Source: an uncultured Lachnospiraceae bacterium
Lineage (GTDB): Bacteria; Bacillota; Clostridia; Lachnospirales; Lachnospiraceae
Length of the DNA stretch: 64,000 nt
Assembly (NCBI GenBank): GCA_910584915.1
Contig: CAJUDM010000001.1
Span: forward strand, 353,733 to 417,732
Reading direction: 5' to 3'
This document shows positions 1-9,849 of this stretch, one piece after another. The position numbers and the translations under genes were made by a program. The notes below the pieces were generated by a model. It had not been told where the DNA came from, did no database searches, and saw nothing but the letters and a program-made list of their open reading frames with translations. Position 1 is the stretch's first letter, and each line of letters begins with the position of its first letter.

Positions 1-13
1 TCTGTTCAGCCAT
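1..13 (-). CDS. dnaJ: DnaJ co-chaperone, N-terminal fragment only
   Basis: Only the first four codons (Met-Ala-Glu-Gln) lie inside the window; the gene continues past its left edge. The start is supported by a GAGGAA ribosome binding site just upstream on the minus strand. The identity rests on position: the gene directly follows dnaK in an hrcA-grpE-dnaK operon, where dnaJ is the usual next gene, and the tetrapeptide fits the typical DnaJ N-terminus. DnaJ would stimulate DnaK ATP hydrolysis and deliver unfolded clients. Confidence 0.7.
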
Positions 14-56
14 GTTGCTTTCCTCTTTAATCTGAATCTTTTTTCGATACAGCCAT

Positions 57-125
57 GAAACAACGTATCGCCGCTTACGACGTTTCCGCGGACAGCCCTA
101 CGTTTGGCTCATTGCTCGCAGGAAT
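57..125 (-). repeat. Dispersed intergenic repeat, copy C
   Basis: On the minus strand this stretch begins ATTCCTGCGAGCAATGAGCC, nearly the same as a segment at 6507-6527 (ATTCCAGCGGGCAATGAGCC), and it resembles a third stretch at 62141-62162. It is GC-rich, non-coding and lies between the dnaK terminator and dnaJ. The outer limits are uncertain; the core at 104-125 is the reliable part. Function is unknown. Confidence 0.5.
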
Positions 126-168
126 AAAAATTTCTCAGCCTGCAGAATGTGCAGGCTCAGAAATTTTT
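126..168 (-). terminator. Hairpin terminator between dnaK and dnaJ
   Basis: Two 19-nt arms (126-144 and 150-168) pair with a single mismatch around a 5-nt loop. On the minus strand the descending arm ends in AUUUUUAUU, a standard intrinsic terminator tail. Lying between dnaK and dnaJ, it probably attenuates rather than ends the operon, lowering dnaJ relative to dnaK. A matching A-run on the other side makes it look bidirectional. Confidence 0.75.
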
Positions 169-201
169 ACCTTATCCTGTATCTCAGGCATTTCCTGATC
201 T

Positions 202-2094
<1,893 letters not shown>

Positions 2095-2213
2095 AATGTT
2101 TCTCCTCCTAACTATATGAAATGTTTTATTGTTCTATATTGTCAATGATACCTGCCGATCTCAAAATTCCCTTTCGCGCGGACGCGAAACTCTGCATTTT
2201 CAGTCTTCCGGTA

Positions 2214-2894
2214 TCAGCTTACAACCGCCACCATACTGTGCCTCACCACACTGTCCCTGTAAGTGTAGCCCTTCATCATCTCCTGGGCTATAATGCCGGA
2301 TCCATACTCTTCGCTCTCCACCTGCATGACCGCATTGTGCAGATTCGGATCAAATTCTTTTCCGACAGCCTCGATCGGTTTCACACCCAGATTGTCAAAC
2401 TCTGTCAGGATCTGCTTATAGACCATCTGCATCCCGGAGGCAAAAGGCGTTTCCTTCTCCTCCCCGGACAATCCCGAGAGCCCTCTCTCAAAATTATCTA
2501 CGATCGGAAGCATCTTCTCGATCACACTCTTTGCTCCCACTTCAAACATCGCTGATTTTTCTTTTTCCGTCCGGTTTCTGAAATTCTCAAATTCCGCCAG
2601 CTGGCGCTTTACCTTATCTTCCAGTTCTCCGATCTTTTCATTCAGTGCCTCTGTCTTTTTCTCTTCCTTACTCTTTTTGCGGAAGCCTTTTTTCTCTTTT
2701 TCCCTGCCTGCCTTATCAGCCTCCGGTGTTTTTTCCGTTTCAGCCGATTCCGCTTCTTCTGTCGATCCCTCCGGATCCTGCTGTCCGCCTTCTTCCGGCG
2801 CCTTTTCTGCCTCTTCTTCCGTCTCTGCTTCTGCAGCCGCTTTACTCTCCTGGTCAGAAACAGTCTCTCTCCGTTCTTCTTCGGCGTTCACCAT
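2214..2894 (-). CDS. grpE: GrpE nucleotide exchange factor
   Basis: GrpE dimers release ADP from DnaK. The N-terminal third is highly charged (Glu/Lys-rich, disordered), followed by a long coiled coil and the C-terminal beta-wing domain with the family signature around VKPIEAVGKEFDPNLHNAV. I place the start at the second ATG (MVNAEEE), which has AAAAGGA about 7 nt upstream. An in-frame ATG 30 bases earlier (2924) has its purine tract touching the start codon and is less likely. It lies between hrcA and dnaK. The long acidic N-terminus is unusual in length but common in clostridial GrpE. Confidence 0.97.
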   Translation of the reverse strand: MVNAEEERRETVSDQESKAAAEAETEEEAEKAPEEGGQQDPEGSTEEAESAETEKTPEADKAGREKEKKGFRKKSKEEKKTEALNEKIGELEDKVKRQLAEFENFRNRTEKEKSAMFEVGAKSVIEKMLPIVDNFERGLSGLSGEEKETPFASGMQMVYKQILTEFDNLGVKPIEAVGKEFDPNLHNAVMQVESEEYGSGIIAQEMMKGYTYRDSVVRHSMVAVVS

Positions 2895-3034
2895 ATCTTT
2901 TTCCTTTTCTGCCACGATCCTCATTCCTTTCTGAATATTCGATAAATAATGATCCTTTCTCTCCCGTATCTGAAATCCTGTCCGTATATCGCAACAAGCT
3001 GTCTCTCATATAAACTCAATATTTCTTACAGCCG

Positions 3035-4060
3035 CTATATCTCATACAGCTTATCCATCTGCTTTTTCATATTCTTTAAAGCATCCACAACCTTCTCATA
3101 ATCCATCCGCTTCGGTCCGATGACGCCTATCGTTCCTTTCATCCCGGAACCCAGTTCATAGGTCGCTGTCACCACACTGCAGTCCTTCATATTTGCCATC
3201 GGTGTCTCTTCCCCGATATAAACCTGAATACCTGTATTTTTTTCATCTGTCAGCGTCCCCTGCACCAACTCCGTAAGCTGCTTCTTTTCCTCAAAGGCGG
3301 AGATCAGTTCACTGGCGCGCTGTCCGTCCGAGAGCTCCGGGTAACGGAAAATATTGTTGGCACCGCTGGTGTAGATCTGGAGATCGTCATCCGCCCTTAT
3401 CGCCTCCGCCACCGCATCGATCACACCGCTGACGATCTCGCTGTGGATACCGGCGGTCTGCTTCATGGCAGCTATCATGCCCAGGTTGATCTCATCGATG
3501 GACAATCCGTTCAAATTTGTATTGAGAAGCATATTGAGCTTCAGGATCGTCTCATCATCCAGTTCCTCCTGCACTTCCAGCATATTATTGCGGATCACGT
3601 TTCCCTCCACCACGATCACCGCCAGAAGCTGTCTCGCATCCACCCGGGAAAGCTGGATAAACTTTACTTTATTATGATGCACTGTCGGCGCGGAGATCAG
3701 CGTGGCATAGTTCGTATTGTTGGCGAGCACCCTTGCAACCTGCTTTAAGAGATGTTCAATCTTATCCTCCCTCTCGAGAAGCAGATTTTTCATCTCCTCC
3801 ACTTCCTTTTCCTTCTCCAGCATCATGTTATCCACATACAGGCGATATCCCTTATCCGAGGGGATCCGCCCCGCCGAAGTATGGGGCTGCAGGATATATC
3901 CCAGTTCTTCCAGATCTGCCATCTCATTGCGGATGGTCGCCGAACTTAAGTTTAAATCAGTATATTTGGAGATCGTCCGGCTTCCCACCGGCTCTCCGGT
4001 CTCAAGATAGTTGCGGATAACGGCCTGCAGAATTTTCAGTTTTCGATCATCTAATTCCAT
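3035..4060 (-). CDS. hrcA: Heat-inducible transcription repressor HrcA
   Basis: HrcA represses class I heat-shock operons by binding CIRCE and needs GroEL for activity. An N-terminal winged helix (about residues 1-75, with PVGSRTIS and SSATIRNEMADLE) is followed by the GAF-like and dimerisation region. I choose the ATG at 4060 (MELDDRKLKIL), the normal HrcA N-terminus. An upstream in-frame GTG at 4072 directly abuts the AGGAGG and is too close to be used. As first gene of the operon it is autoregulated through the CIRCE copy about 95 bases upstream. Confidence 0.98.
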   Translation of the reverse strand: MELDDRKLKILQAVIRNYLETGEPVGSRTISKYTDLNLSSATIRNEMADLEELGYILQPHTSAGRIPSDKGYRLYVDNMMLEKEKEVEEMKNLLLEREDKIEHLLKQVARVLANNTNYATLISAPTVHHNKVKFIQLSRVDARQLLAVIVVEGNVIRNNMLEVQEELDDETILKLNMLLNTNLNGLSIDEINLGMIAAMKQTAGIHSEIVSGVIDAVAEAIRADDDLQIYTSGANNIFRYPELSDGQRASELISAFEEKKQLTELVQGTLTDEKNTGIQVYIGEETPMANMKDCSVVTATYELGSGMKGTIGVIGPKRMDYEKVVDALKNMKKQMDKLYEI

Positions 4061-4154
4061 TGCTGTTATCACCCTCCTATCTTATTTTCCCCATATTCTT
4101 ATAAGATACTACATATTATCCCTATAGAATAGTATATGAGGTTTTTAAAATTTG

Positions 4155-4181
4155 TTAGCACTCATTTGGATAGAGTGCTAA
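4155..4181 (-). promoter_or_regulatory. CIRCE operator (HrcA binding site)
   Basis: A perfect TTAGCACTC-N9-GAGTGCTAA inverted repeat, matching the CIRCE consensus in both arms. It lies just downstream of the -10 box at 4196-4201, where bound HrcA would block initiation or clearance. Confidence 0.98.
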
Positions 4182-4195
4182 TATCTTCTTACCAT

Positions 4196-4224
4196 AAAAT
4201 ATCACTTAGCCCTCATCATGTCAA
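4196..4224 (-). promoter_or_regulatory. Vegetative promoter of the hrcA-grpE-dnaK-dnaJ operon
   Basis: On the minus strand, TTGACA (4219-4224), a 17-bp spacer and TATTTT (4196-4201) form a near-consensus SigA promoter. The transcription start would fall next to the CIRCE element, consistent with HrcA repression rather than an alternative heat-shock sigma factor. Confidence 0.9.
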
Positions 4225-4258
4225 TTGATTTTTCTAAATTAATTCTAAAATATATCTA

Positions 4259-4302
4259 AAAAAGAGTGGGAGTGTGATTTTATATCAACTCCCGCTCTTT
4301 TT
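4259..4302. terminator. Bidirectional hairpin terminator
   Basis: Fifteen-nt arms (4259-4273 and 4288-4302) pair with one G-U, with A/T runs on both outer sides. It separates the hrcA promoter from the toxin-antitoxin remnant and araA upstream, and would stop minus-strand transcription arriving from them. Confidence 0.85.
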
Positions 4303-4313
4303 ATACAGCCGTT

Positions 4314-4577
4314 TCATTTTTTCTTCAGCAGTTTATTCCGTTGTCTGTCAAATTTCCGGCTCCGCCGCCTCAACTTCCTCCAAAAATCCAAGCAGGCTCT
4401 CTGCAATCTCTTTCCTGCTGACAGCATAAACGCCTTTTAAAACATAAACAACTTCCGCGATAATTCTATGCTTACCTGTACAGTTTCTTTTTTTATTATG
4501 CATTCTGCTTCTGAGGCCATTTCTTCATTATCATTCAGCAAATATCTTAAAATCATATTGGTATCAAGCATTACCAT
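4314..4577 (-). pseudogene. Degenerate PIN-domain (VapC-like) toxin
   Basis: Reading the minus strand from 4577 gives MVMLDTNMILRYLLNDNEE, a typical PIN N-terminus with the first catalytic Asp (LDTN). The frame breaks near 4465, apparently by a one-base deletion. The next frame continues IIAEVVYVLKGVYAVSRKEI, the conserved PIN middle, and stops at 4348. A third frame then gives FDRQRNKLLKKK, resembling a VapC C-terminus, ending at 4314. The segment carrying the last catalytic acids (about 50 residues) is missing. An intact relative would be a VapC-type RNase of about 130-140 residues. This copy should be dead. It overlaps the antitoxin remnant, as in working vapBC pairs. Confidence 0.75.
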
Positions 4578-4725
4578 ATTTTTCTACTACCGCCTTTTCC
4601 CACGCTGATTTTTCCTGCTTCTGTAAATCAGGATTTGCATATTTTGATAATGATCCTCTCGCTGTTGGCTGTTTCATTTCTGCCACCGTATCCTGAATAA
4701 ACTCATCCAGTACTGTAATGATCAA
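4564..4725 (-). pseudogene. Antitoxin remnant paired with the PIN toxin
   Basis: The minus strand encodes an open frame containing ARGSLSKYANPDLQKQEKSA and ending WEKAVVEKYGNA, the C-terminal pattern of small antitoxins that neutralise PIN toxins in Clostridia. The frame overlaps the toxin ATG by a few bases, a typical coupled arrangement. No convincing start exists: only a TTG at 4725 without a ribosome binding site and an internal ATG at 4677. The N-terminal DNA-binding part seems lost, and an in-frame stop lies at 4765-4767. I read it as a decayed antitoxin, although a 37-residue product from 4677 is possible. Confidence 0.6.
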
Positions 4726-4792
4726 CCGTTGATTTTTTTTTGCTAATATAATTCTTTTTCTATTCTATAGCTGTATGTTTTTTAACCAATAT

Positions 4793-6289
4793 TTACCGAT
4801 ACACCGCCGCATTCCATCTCAGCTCATTCTTAAAGTTCCTGATCGTCGTATCCGCATCGATGACAACGCTCTCGATGCCCATCGCATCCGCCCAGTCTGC
4901 CATCTGTTCGGATGTCAGGTCATAGGAGAACGCCGTATGGTGTGCGCCGCCTGCCAGTATCCACGCCTCGGCGCCTGTGTACAGGTTCGGCTTCGGCTCC
5001 CAGAAGTTTGTTGCCACAGGGAGCTTCGGCATCGGTTTCTCCACCTTCCTGCAGTCCACCTCGTTGATGATCAGGCGGAACCTTGTTCCCAGATCCACCA
5101 GCGATGTCGCAATACCCGGTCCCTCTTTGGAGGTGAATACAAGTCTCGCGGGATCCTCCCTGTCACCCATCGACAGAGGCTGACACTTGATGCTGATCGG
5201 GCCTTCCGCGATGGACGGACAGATCTCCAGCATATGAGCCTGCAGGATACCCTCTTTGCCTTTTACCAGATTGTAAGTGTAATCCTCCAGCATGGAAGTT
5301 CCCTTCGCATCCTTCATGCCGCTTGTCATCAGCTTCATAATGCATACCATGGCAGCCACCTTCCAGTCACCCTCCGCACCGAAACCGTAACCTTTCTCCT
5401 CTAACCTCTGAATCGCCAGACCCGGAAGCTGCTTTAAAGCGCCCAGATCGCCAAAATGCGTCACGATCGCCTGATAGTTCTTCTCCTCCAGGAAGCGCTC
5501 GAAACCGATCTCGATCTGCGCCTGCACCGCCACGTGGCGCCTGAACTCGGCGGGATCCCTGCCCTCCAGCAGGATCTCATATTTATCATAGTACTCATCT
5601 ACCAGCGCATTGGTGTCGGATTCGGATACGGCGCCCACCGCCTCGGCGATCTCGTTCACCGGATAAGTATCCACCTCCCAGCCGAACTTCAGCTGCGCCT
5701 CCACCTTATCACCTTCTGTCACCGCTACATTTCTCATATTATCGGCTACACGCATCACCCTAACATGGCTGGATTCGATCACGCCGATGGCAGTCCGCAT
5801 CCAGGAAGCGATCCGCTCCTGCACATTTCTGTCGGACCAGTGCCCCATGACAACTTTTCTCTCGATGCCCATGCGGCTCACGATATGGCCGTATTCCCTG
5901 TCGCCATGTGCCGCCTGGTTCTCGTTCATAAAATCCATATCGATAGTATCATAGGGAATCTCTTCATTAAACTGTGTATGTAAATGAAGGAGCGGCTTCC
6001 TGTATTCCTGCAGTCCCAGGATCCAGGACTTCGCAGGTGAGAAGGTGTGCATCCACGTGATAACGCCCGCACATTCCTCATCCGTATTCGCCTCATTGAA
6101 AGTCCTTCTGATCAGTTCATTCGTGATCAACGTAGGTTTCCAGACAACCTCAAACGGCAGGATCCCTGATTTATTCAGTTCCTCCACGATGATCTGGGAA
6201 TGCTTCGCCACTTTTTTCAGGCACTCATCACCATAAAGATCCTGGGAACCCGTGCAAAACCAAAATTTGTAATTCTTTACTGCTTTCAT
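4793..6289 (-). CDS. araA: L-arabinose isomerase
   Basis: Converts L-arabinose to L-ribulose in the cytoplasm, the first step of arabinose use. At 498 residues it is full length. The metal and catalytic residues of the family are recognisable: the Glu in GAEGDW, the Glu in LEDYTYN, the His in QAHMLEICPS and the His in GGAHHTAF. GGAGG lies 7 nt before the ATG. Its usual partners (araB kinase, araD epimerase, AraR) are absent here, so it is transcribed alone from the promoter at 6409-6437. The neighbouring galactose/arabinose-class ABC transporter could bring in its substrate. Confidence 0.97.
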   Translation of the reverse strand: MKAVKNYKFWFCTGSQDLYGDECLKKVAKHSQIIVEELNKSGILPFEVVWKPTLITNELIRRTFNEANTDEECAGVITWMHTFSPAKSWILGLQEYRKPLLHLHTQFNEEIPYDTIDMDFMNENQAAHGDREYGHIVSRMGIERKVVMGHWSDRNVQERIASWMRTAIGVIESSHVRVMRVADNMRNVAVTEGDKVEAQLKFGWEVDTYPVNEIAEAVGAVSESDTNALVDEYYDKYEILLEGRDPAEFRRHVAVQAQIEIGFERFLEEKNYQAIVTHFGDLGALKQLPGLAIQRLEEKGYGFGAEGDWKVAAMVCIMKLMTSGMKDAKGTSMLEDYTYNLVKGKEGILQAHMLEICPSIAEGPISIKCQPLSMGDREDPARLVFTSKEGPGIATSLVDLGTRFRLIINEVDCRKVEKPMPKLPVATNFWEPKPNLYTGAEAWILAGGAHHTAFSYDLTSEQMADWADAMGIESVVIDADTTIRNFKNELRWNAAVYR

Positions 6290-6316
6290 TGATTACCCTC
6301 CATAATCTGTTTTCGC

Positions 6317-6349
6317 ATATCTCCCCGGACGTAAAGCAGCGGGAGATAT
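6317..6349. promoter_or_regulatory. Inverted repeat in the araA leader
   Basis: Perfect 9-bp arms, ATATCTCCC (6317-6325) and GGGAGATAT (6341-6349), flank a 15-nt loop. It lies in the transcribed leader, about 30 nt before the araA start, so it may be an operator or an RNA hairpin near the ribosome binding site. It does not resemble the AraR consensus I know. Confidence 0.5.
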
Positions 6350-6408
6350 ACGCACCTTTGGTTTTGCTATCCTTCTGCTTTACCTGTTTCTATTCTTCTG
6401 CACTTTAT

Positions 6409-6437
6409 ATTATAAACAACCTGTCTCCATTAGTCAA
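6409..6437 (-). promoter_or_regulatory. araA promoter
   Basis: On the minus strand TTGACT (6432-6437), a 17-bp spacer and TATAAT (6409-6414) form a strong SigA-type promoter. It gives a leader of roughly 115 nt that contains the inverted repeat at 6317-6349. The -35 box sits at the edge of dispersed repeat copy A. Confidence 0.85.
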
Positions 6438-6527
6438 CAAACCCGCCGCAAGCAACGGTATATGTTGCCCTCGCGGCATTCGCCAAATGTCTGCCTCGCA
6501 GCCGCCTGGCTCATTGCCCGCTGGAAT
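6434..6527 (-). repeat. Dispersed intergenic repeat, copy A
   Basis: Non-coding GC-rich stretch with the minus-strand core ATTCCAGCGGGCAATGAGCC at 6507-6527 and a second block GCGGCGGG followed by TTGA near 6434-6450. Copy B at 62112-62162 has both blocks in the same order and orientation; copy C at 57-125 has the core. It lies immediately upstream of the araA promoter. Confidence 0.55.
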
Positions 6528-6588
6528 CAATCCTTTCCGTATCCAAAATCCGGTTCAGAGCAGCAGTTCAGGCACTATATCAACAAAA

Positions 6589-6627
6589 CGGCAGGGTATA
6601 CTCCCAAATCAGAAATATACCCTGCCG
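6589..6627 (-). terminator. Terminator after the InlB-repeat protein gene
   Basis: CGGCAGGGTATA (6589-6600) pairs perfectly with TATACCCTGCCG (6616-6627). On the minus strand the stem is followed by a short T tract (TTTTG). It ends the transcript coming from the 6636-7010 gene before araA. Confidence 0.8.
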
Positions 6628-6635
6628 TCCTACTT

Positions 6636-7010
6636 TTACTTCTCCCTCCACCCCGCATACAACGTGATGGATTCTGTCACCACATCTTTCTCTGGATCCC
6701 AGGGCATCGTCCCCGCGGAATCCAGATACCAGCCGTCAAACTCAAACCCCTCTCTGGTCGGTTCCTCCGGCACTTCTATCAGCTCCCCGTGCATGATCCC
6801 GCTCTGCATCTCCACCGGCGTTCCGCCCTGTGTGTCAAAGGAAACACGAAAACCGCCCTTCGCTATGGCGAAAGCCATACAGCTGACCAAAGCTATGACC
6901 AACACCACGATGATGATATTCAGCGTTCTGACGGATATCTTGACTTTGCTGTAAAGCCCCCGCAGCTGAGGCGTCTGCTGTTGCTGCGGCTGTCTGCTTG
7001 ATTGTTCCAT
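6636..7010 (-). CDS. Small membrane protein with one InlB B-repeat
   Basis: A 124-residue protein with a Gln-rich cytoplasmic N-terminus (QQQQ), one membrane segment (about LNIIIVVLVIALVSCMAF) and an extracytoplasmic C-terminal domain with the Listeria-Bacteroides repeat pattern: FDTQGGTPVEMQ, then GFEFDGWYLD and ending ITLYAGWREK. Such repeats occur on surface proteins and mediate contacts, but here a single repeat is tethered to the membrane. I choose the ATG at 7010, with GGAGA 7 nt upstream, over the frame's earlier ATG at 7049, which lies in the terminator of the transporter operon. Its role beside the sugar transporter is unknown. Confidence 0.75.
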   Translation of the reverse strand: MEQSSRQPQQQQTPQLRGLYSKVKISVRTLNIIIVVLVIALVSCMAFAIAKGGFRVSFDTQGGTPVEMQSGIMHGELIEVPEEPTREGFEFDGWYLDSAGTMPWDPEKDVVTESITLYAGWREK

Positions 7011-7034
7011 TTCGTTCTCCTGTCCCGGTTTTGC

Positions 7035-7075
7035 AAAAAACACCCCCACGCCAAACCGCGTGAGGGATATTTTTT
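7035..7075 (-). terminator. Terminator of the mgl-type transport operon
   Basis: On the minus strand CCCTCACGC and GCGTGGGGG pair (one G-U) around a short loop, followed by UGUUUUUU. It lies 28 bases beyond the permease stop codon. Confidence 0.85.
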
Positions 7076-7103
7076 AAGCTTTTGCTCCGCCTTTTCACAT
7101 ACC

Positions 7104-8177
7104 TTATTTCTTCACAAGATATTTCCGCATATCGATCGCGCAGGCGATCAGGATGATCAGACCTTTGATGATGTAAAGCATATTGGCGTCGACCGCCAGG
7201 AAGTTCAGGCCGGTAAAGATGATCTGCAGGAGCAGAACGCCAACCACGATACCGCTGATGCGTCCGATACCGCCTACGAAAGATACGCCGCCGATAACGC
7301 AGGCTGCGATCGCGTCACACTCGTAGTTCAGACCGGTATTTGCGTTCGCGGAAGCGATACGCGCGCCATCCAGAAAGCCGGTAACGGCATACATCATACC
7401 CGCCAGAACAAATACCATCATGATCGTCCTTGACACATTGACGCCGGATACATTTGCCGCTTCCTCGTTGGAACCTACCGCAAACATGTTTTTGCCAAAA
7501 GTTGTCTTATTCCAGATGATCCACATCACAATGACCAGAATAATGCTGTACAAAACGTACTTCGGTATCGCCACAGATCCTGTTGCCGTCGGAATACTGA
7601 ACAGCGTACCGGTGACCAGGTCCCTGTAGCCGTCCGTCAGGCCGCTCAATGTCTGTCCGTTGTTGGTACCTCGCATCAGATACATCAGGATAATACCATA
7701 TACGATAAGCTGTGTGGACAGCGTCACGATAAACGGGTGCAGTTTAAACTTTGCCACGCTGAAACCGTTCACCAGTCCTACAAGGCCACCCGCCAGAAGA
7801 ATAACAAGCATCACCACAATGATCGGCGGTGCGCTTTGCATATCCGGAAATACCTTGAACGTAGTCGTCAAAAGGGATGCCGAAATACACGCCGTCAGGC
7901 CAACCACACGACCAGCGGAAATATCAGTACCCGTCAGCACGATACAGCCGCCTATCCCAAGCGCTATAGGTAACTTCGCCGCCGTCAGTGAAATAACGTT
8001 CACGATAGAAGGAAGCTTCAAAAACGCCGGTACTTTAATTGCCACATAGATAACCGCCAGTACAATGATGATATACATCGCATTATTCAACAGCAGATCA
8101 GTTATCTTTTTTGTTTTATCTTTCGAGGAAAGCTCCTTGAAAGCCTGTTCTTTTGCTTTTAATTTATTCTCAGCCAC
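7104..8177 (-). CDS. mglC: Galactose/methyl-galactoside-type ABC transporter permease
   Basis: Membrane subunit of a sugar importer of the ribose/galactose (BPD_transp_2) family. It is 357 residues long with a charged cytoplasmic N-terminus, about eight to ten hydrophobic segments, and the conserved region around GLNYECDAIAACVIGG that contacts the ATPase. Start is GTG with AAGGAGG upstream. It follows the ATPase gene by 13 bases and is the last gene of the transporter operon before the terminator at 7035-7075. The Ca-loop binding protein next door favours galactose/glucose-type substrates, but xylose or arabinose cannot be excluded. Confidence 0.92.
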   Translation of the reverse strand: MAENKLKAKEQAFKELSSKDKTKKITDLLLNNAMYIIIVLAVIYVAIKVPAFLKLPSIVNVISLTAAKLPIALGIGGCIVLTGTDISAGRVVGLTACISASLLTTTFKVFPDMQSAPPIIVVMLVILLAGGLVGLVNGFSVAKFKLHPFIVTLSTQLIVYGIILMYLMRGTNNGQTLSGLTDGYRDLVTGTLFSIPTATGSVAIPKYVLYSIILVIVMWIIWNKTTFGKNMFAVGSNEEAANVSGVNVSRTIMMVFVLAGMMYAVTGFLDGARIASANANTGLNYECDAIAACVIGGVSFVGGIGRISGIVVGVLLLQIIFTGLNFLAVDANMLYIIKGLIILIACAIDMRKYLVKK

Positions 8178-8190
8178 TCTCTCTCCCTCC

Positions 8191-9717
8191 TTACGCGTAT
8201 TTTGCGGCCAGTGTCATGATCTCTTCCTGTGATGTCTCCTTTGCGCCGACCTCTCCCGAGAGCCGCCCGCCGGACATTACCAGAATCCTGTCACATACCC
8301 CCAACAGTTCCGGCATTTCCGAAGAAACCATAATGATCGTTTTACCCTGTTTTGCCAGATCCAGGATCAACTGGTAGATCTCATACTTTGCGCCTACGTC
8401 GATGCCCCTCGTAGGCTCATCCAGAAGCAGTACCTCCGGATCTGTCAGCAACCATCTTGCCAGAATAACCTTCTGCTGGTTACCGCCGGACAACGACCTG
8501 ATCTGTGTCTTCTGGCTGGGAGTCTTTGTCCTCATGGCATTGATCCCCCACTCTGTCGACTCGCTCATAAGCTTATCGCTGAGAAACGGTCCCTTTTTGT
8601 ATTTCGGCAGGCTCGATATCGTCGTATTTGCCTGAATATCACGGATGCCGAAAATGCCTGTGGCACGCCGCTCCTCTGTCAGCATGGCAAATTTATTCGC
8701 CAGGGACTCTCTGGCGTTCCGGTTCATAACCCGTTTGCCGTGCAGATAGATCTCTCCTTCTTTCCTTGTCGCAATACCGAAAATGTTTTCCAGCAGTTCG
8801 GTCCGCCCGGAACCGTCAAGTCCCGCCACACCGAGTACTTCTCCCGCCTTCGCCTCAAAGGAGACATCCCTCAAAAGGGAATACTGCGCCGTCAGATTTT
8901 TCACCTGCAGGATCGGCTCGCCTATCTTATTATCCTTCTCCGGATAACGGTTTGTCAGTTCACGCCCCACCATCAGACGGATGATCTCGTTCATCGTCAG
9001 TTCTTTCGCCGGACGGGTCGCTACCCACTGCCCGTCACGCATGATCGTCACCTCATCCGATATCCGCAGGATCTCCTCCATTTTATGAGATATGTAGATA
9101 ATGCCGCATCCGCGGTCCCGGAGCATATTGATGATCCGGAACAGATGCTCCACCTCCTCCTCCGTCAGAGAAGATGTGGGTTCATCGAAAACTATCACCT
9201 TTGAGTTAAAAGATACCGCCTTGGCGATCTCTACCATCTGGCGCTGCGAAACCGGCATCCTGCTCATGACTGTCCTGGGATCCACATGGACATCCAGTTC
9301 CTCAAAAACCTTCGTCGTGGCATCATACATCTTTTTTTCGCTTGTCAGCGGACACCACTTTGAAATTTTGGGAAAGCGTCCCAGCCACATGTTGTCCATA
9401 ACATTTCGCTTCAGCGCCTGGTTCAGTTCCTGATGCACCATTGCCACGCCATTCTCCAGAGCTTCCTTGGATGTTTTGAAATTGATCTCATTCCCCTCCA
9501 GATAAATATGGCCGCTGTCTTTGTTGTACACCCCGAACAGGCATTTCATCAGCGTCGACTTTCCTGCGCCGTTTTCTCCCATAAGCGCATGTACCGTACC
9601 GGCTTTCACGGTAAGATCTACATTGTCAAGCGCTTTTACACCGGGAAATTCCTTGCAGATGCCTTCCATTCTCAGAAGCACATTTCTGTTGTCAGACGAT
9701 GTTGTCTGTTTTTCCAA
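8191..9717 (-). CDS. mglA: Sugar ABC transporter ATPase, two ABC domains
   Basis: Cytoplasmic ATPase of the CUT2 class with two fused nucleotide-binding domains (508 residues). Domain 1 has Walker A GENGAGKSTL, an unusual signature VSQRQMVEIAKA and Walker B VIVFDEPTSSL. Domain 2 has a degenerate Walker A (GLDGSGRTE), signature LSGGNQQKV and Walker B VLLLDEPTRGID, as in MglA/RbsA/XylG. The start codon is TTG, preceded by GGAGGTGAGATGATTTG, a 17-base start context found exactly again at the M20 peptidase gene (41328). It lies between the binding-protein gene and the permease, below the hairpin at 9757-9785. Confidence 0.94.
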   Translation of the reverse strand: MEKQTTSSDNRNVLLRMEGICKEFPGVKALDNVDLTVKAGTVHALMGENGAGKSTLMKCLFGVYNKDSGHIYLEGNEINFKTSKEALENGVAMVHQELNQALKRNVMDNMWLGRFPKISKWCPLTSEKKMYDATTKVFEELDVHVDPRTVMSRMPVSQRQMVEIAKAVSFNSKVIVFDEPTSSLTEEEVEHLFRIINMLRDRGCGIIYISHKMEEILRISDEVTIMRDGQWVATRPAKELTMNEIIRLMVGRELTNRYPEKDNKIGEPILQVKNLTAQYSLLRDVSFEAKAGEVLGVAGLDGSGRTELLENIFGIATRKEGEIYLHGKRVMNRNARESLANKFAMLTEERRATGIFGIRDIQANTTISSLPKYKKGPFLSDKLMSESTEWGINAMRTKTPSQKTQIRSLSGGNQQKVILARWLLTDPEVLLLDEPTRGIDVGAKYEIYQLILDLAKQGKTIIMVSSEMPELLGVCDRILVMSGGRLSGEVGAKETSQEEIMTLAAKYA

Positions 9718-9756
9718 ATCATCTCACCTCCGTTTTAAAAGCTGTTTTTATGTGAT

Positions 9757-9785
9757 AAAAGAGTCCGGCAGGCCGGACTCTTTTT
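9757..9785 (-). terminator. Attenuating hairpin between mglB and mglA
   Basis: AAAAGAGTCCGG (9757-9768) pairs with CCGGACTCTTTT, a perfect stem with U-rich tails on both strands. Placed between the binding-protein gene and the ATPase gene, it should give excess binding protein over the membrane complex. Confidence 0.85.
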
Positions 9786-9849
9786 CTATGGCCGCACACA
9801 CAATGTACGGTCACAAAATTTCTGACTTTTGGTCGGAAGATCCTGTTCC

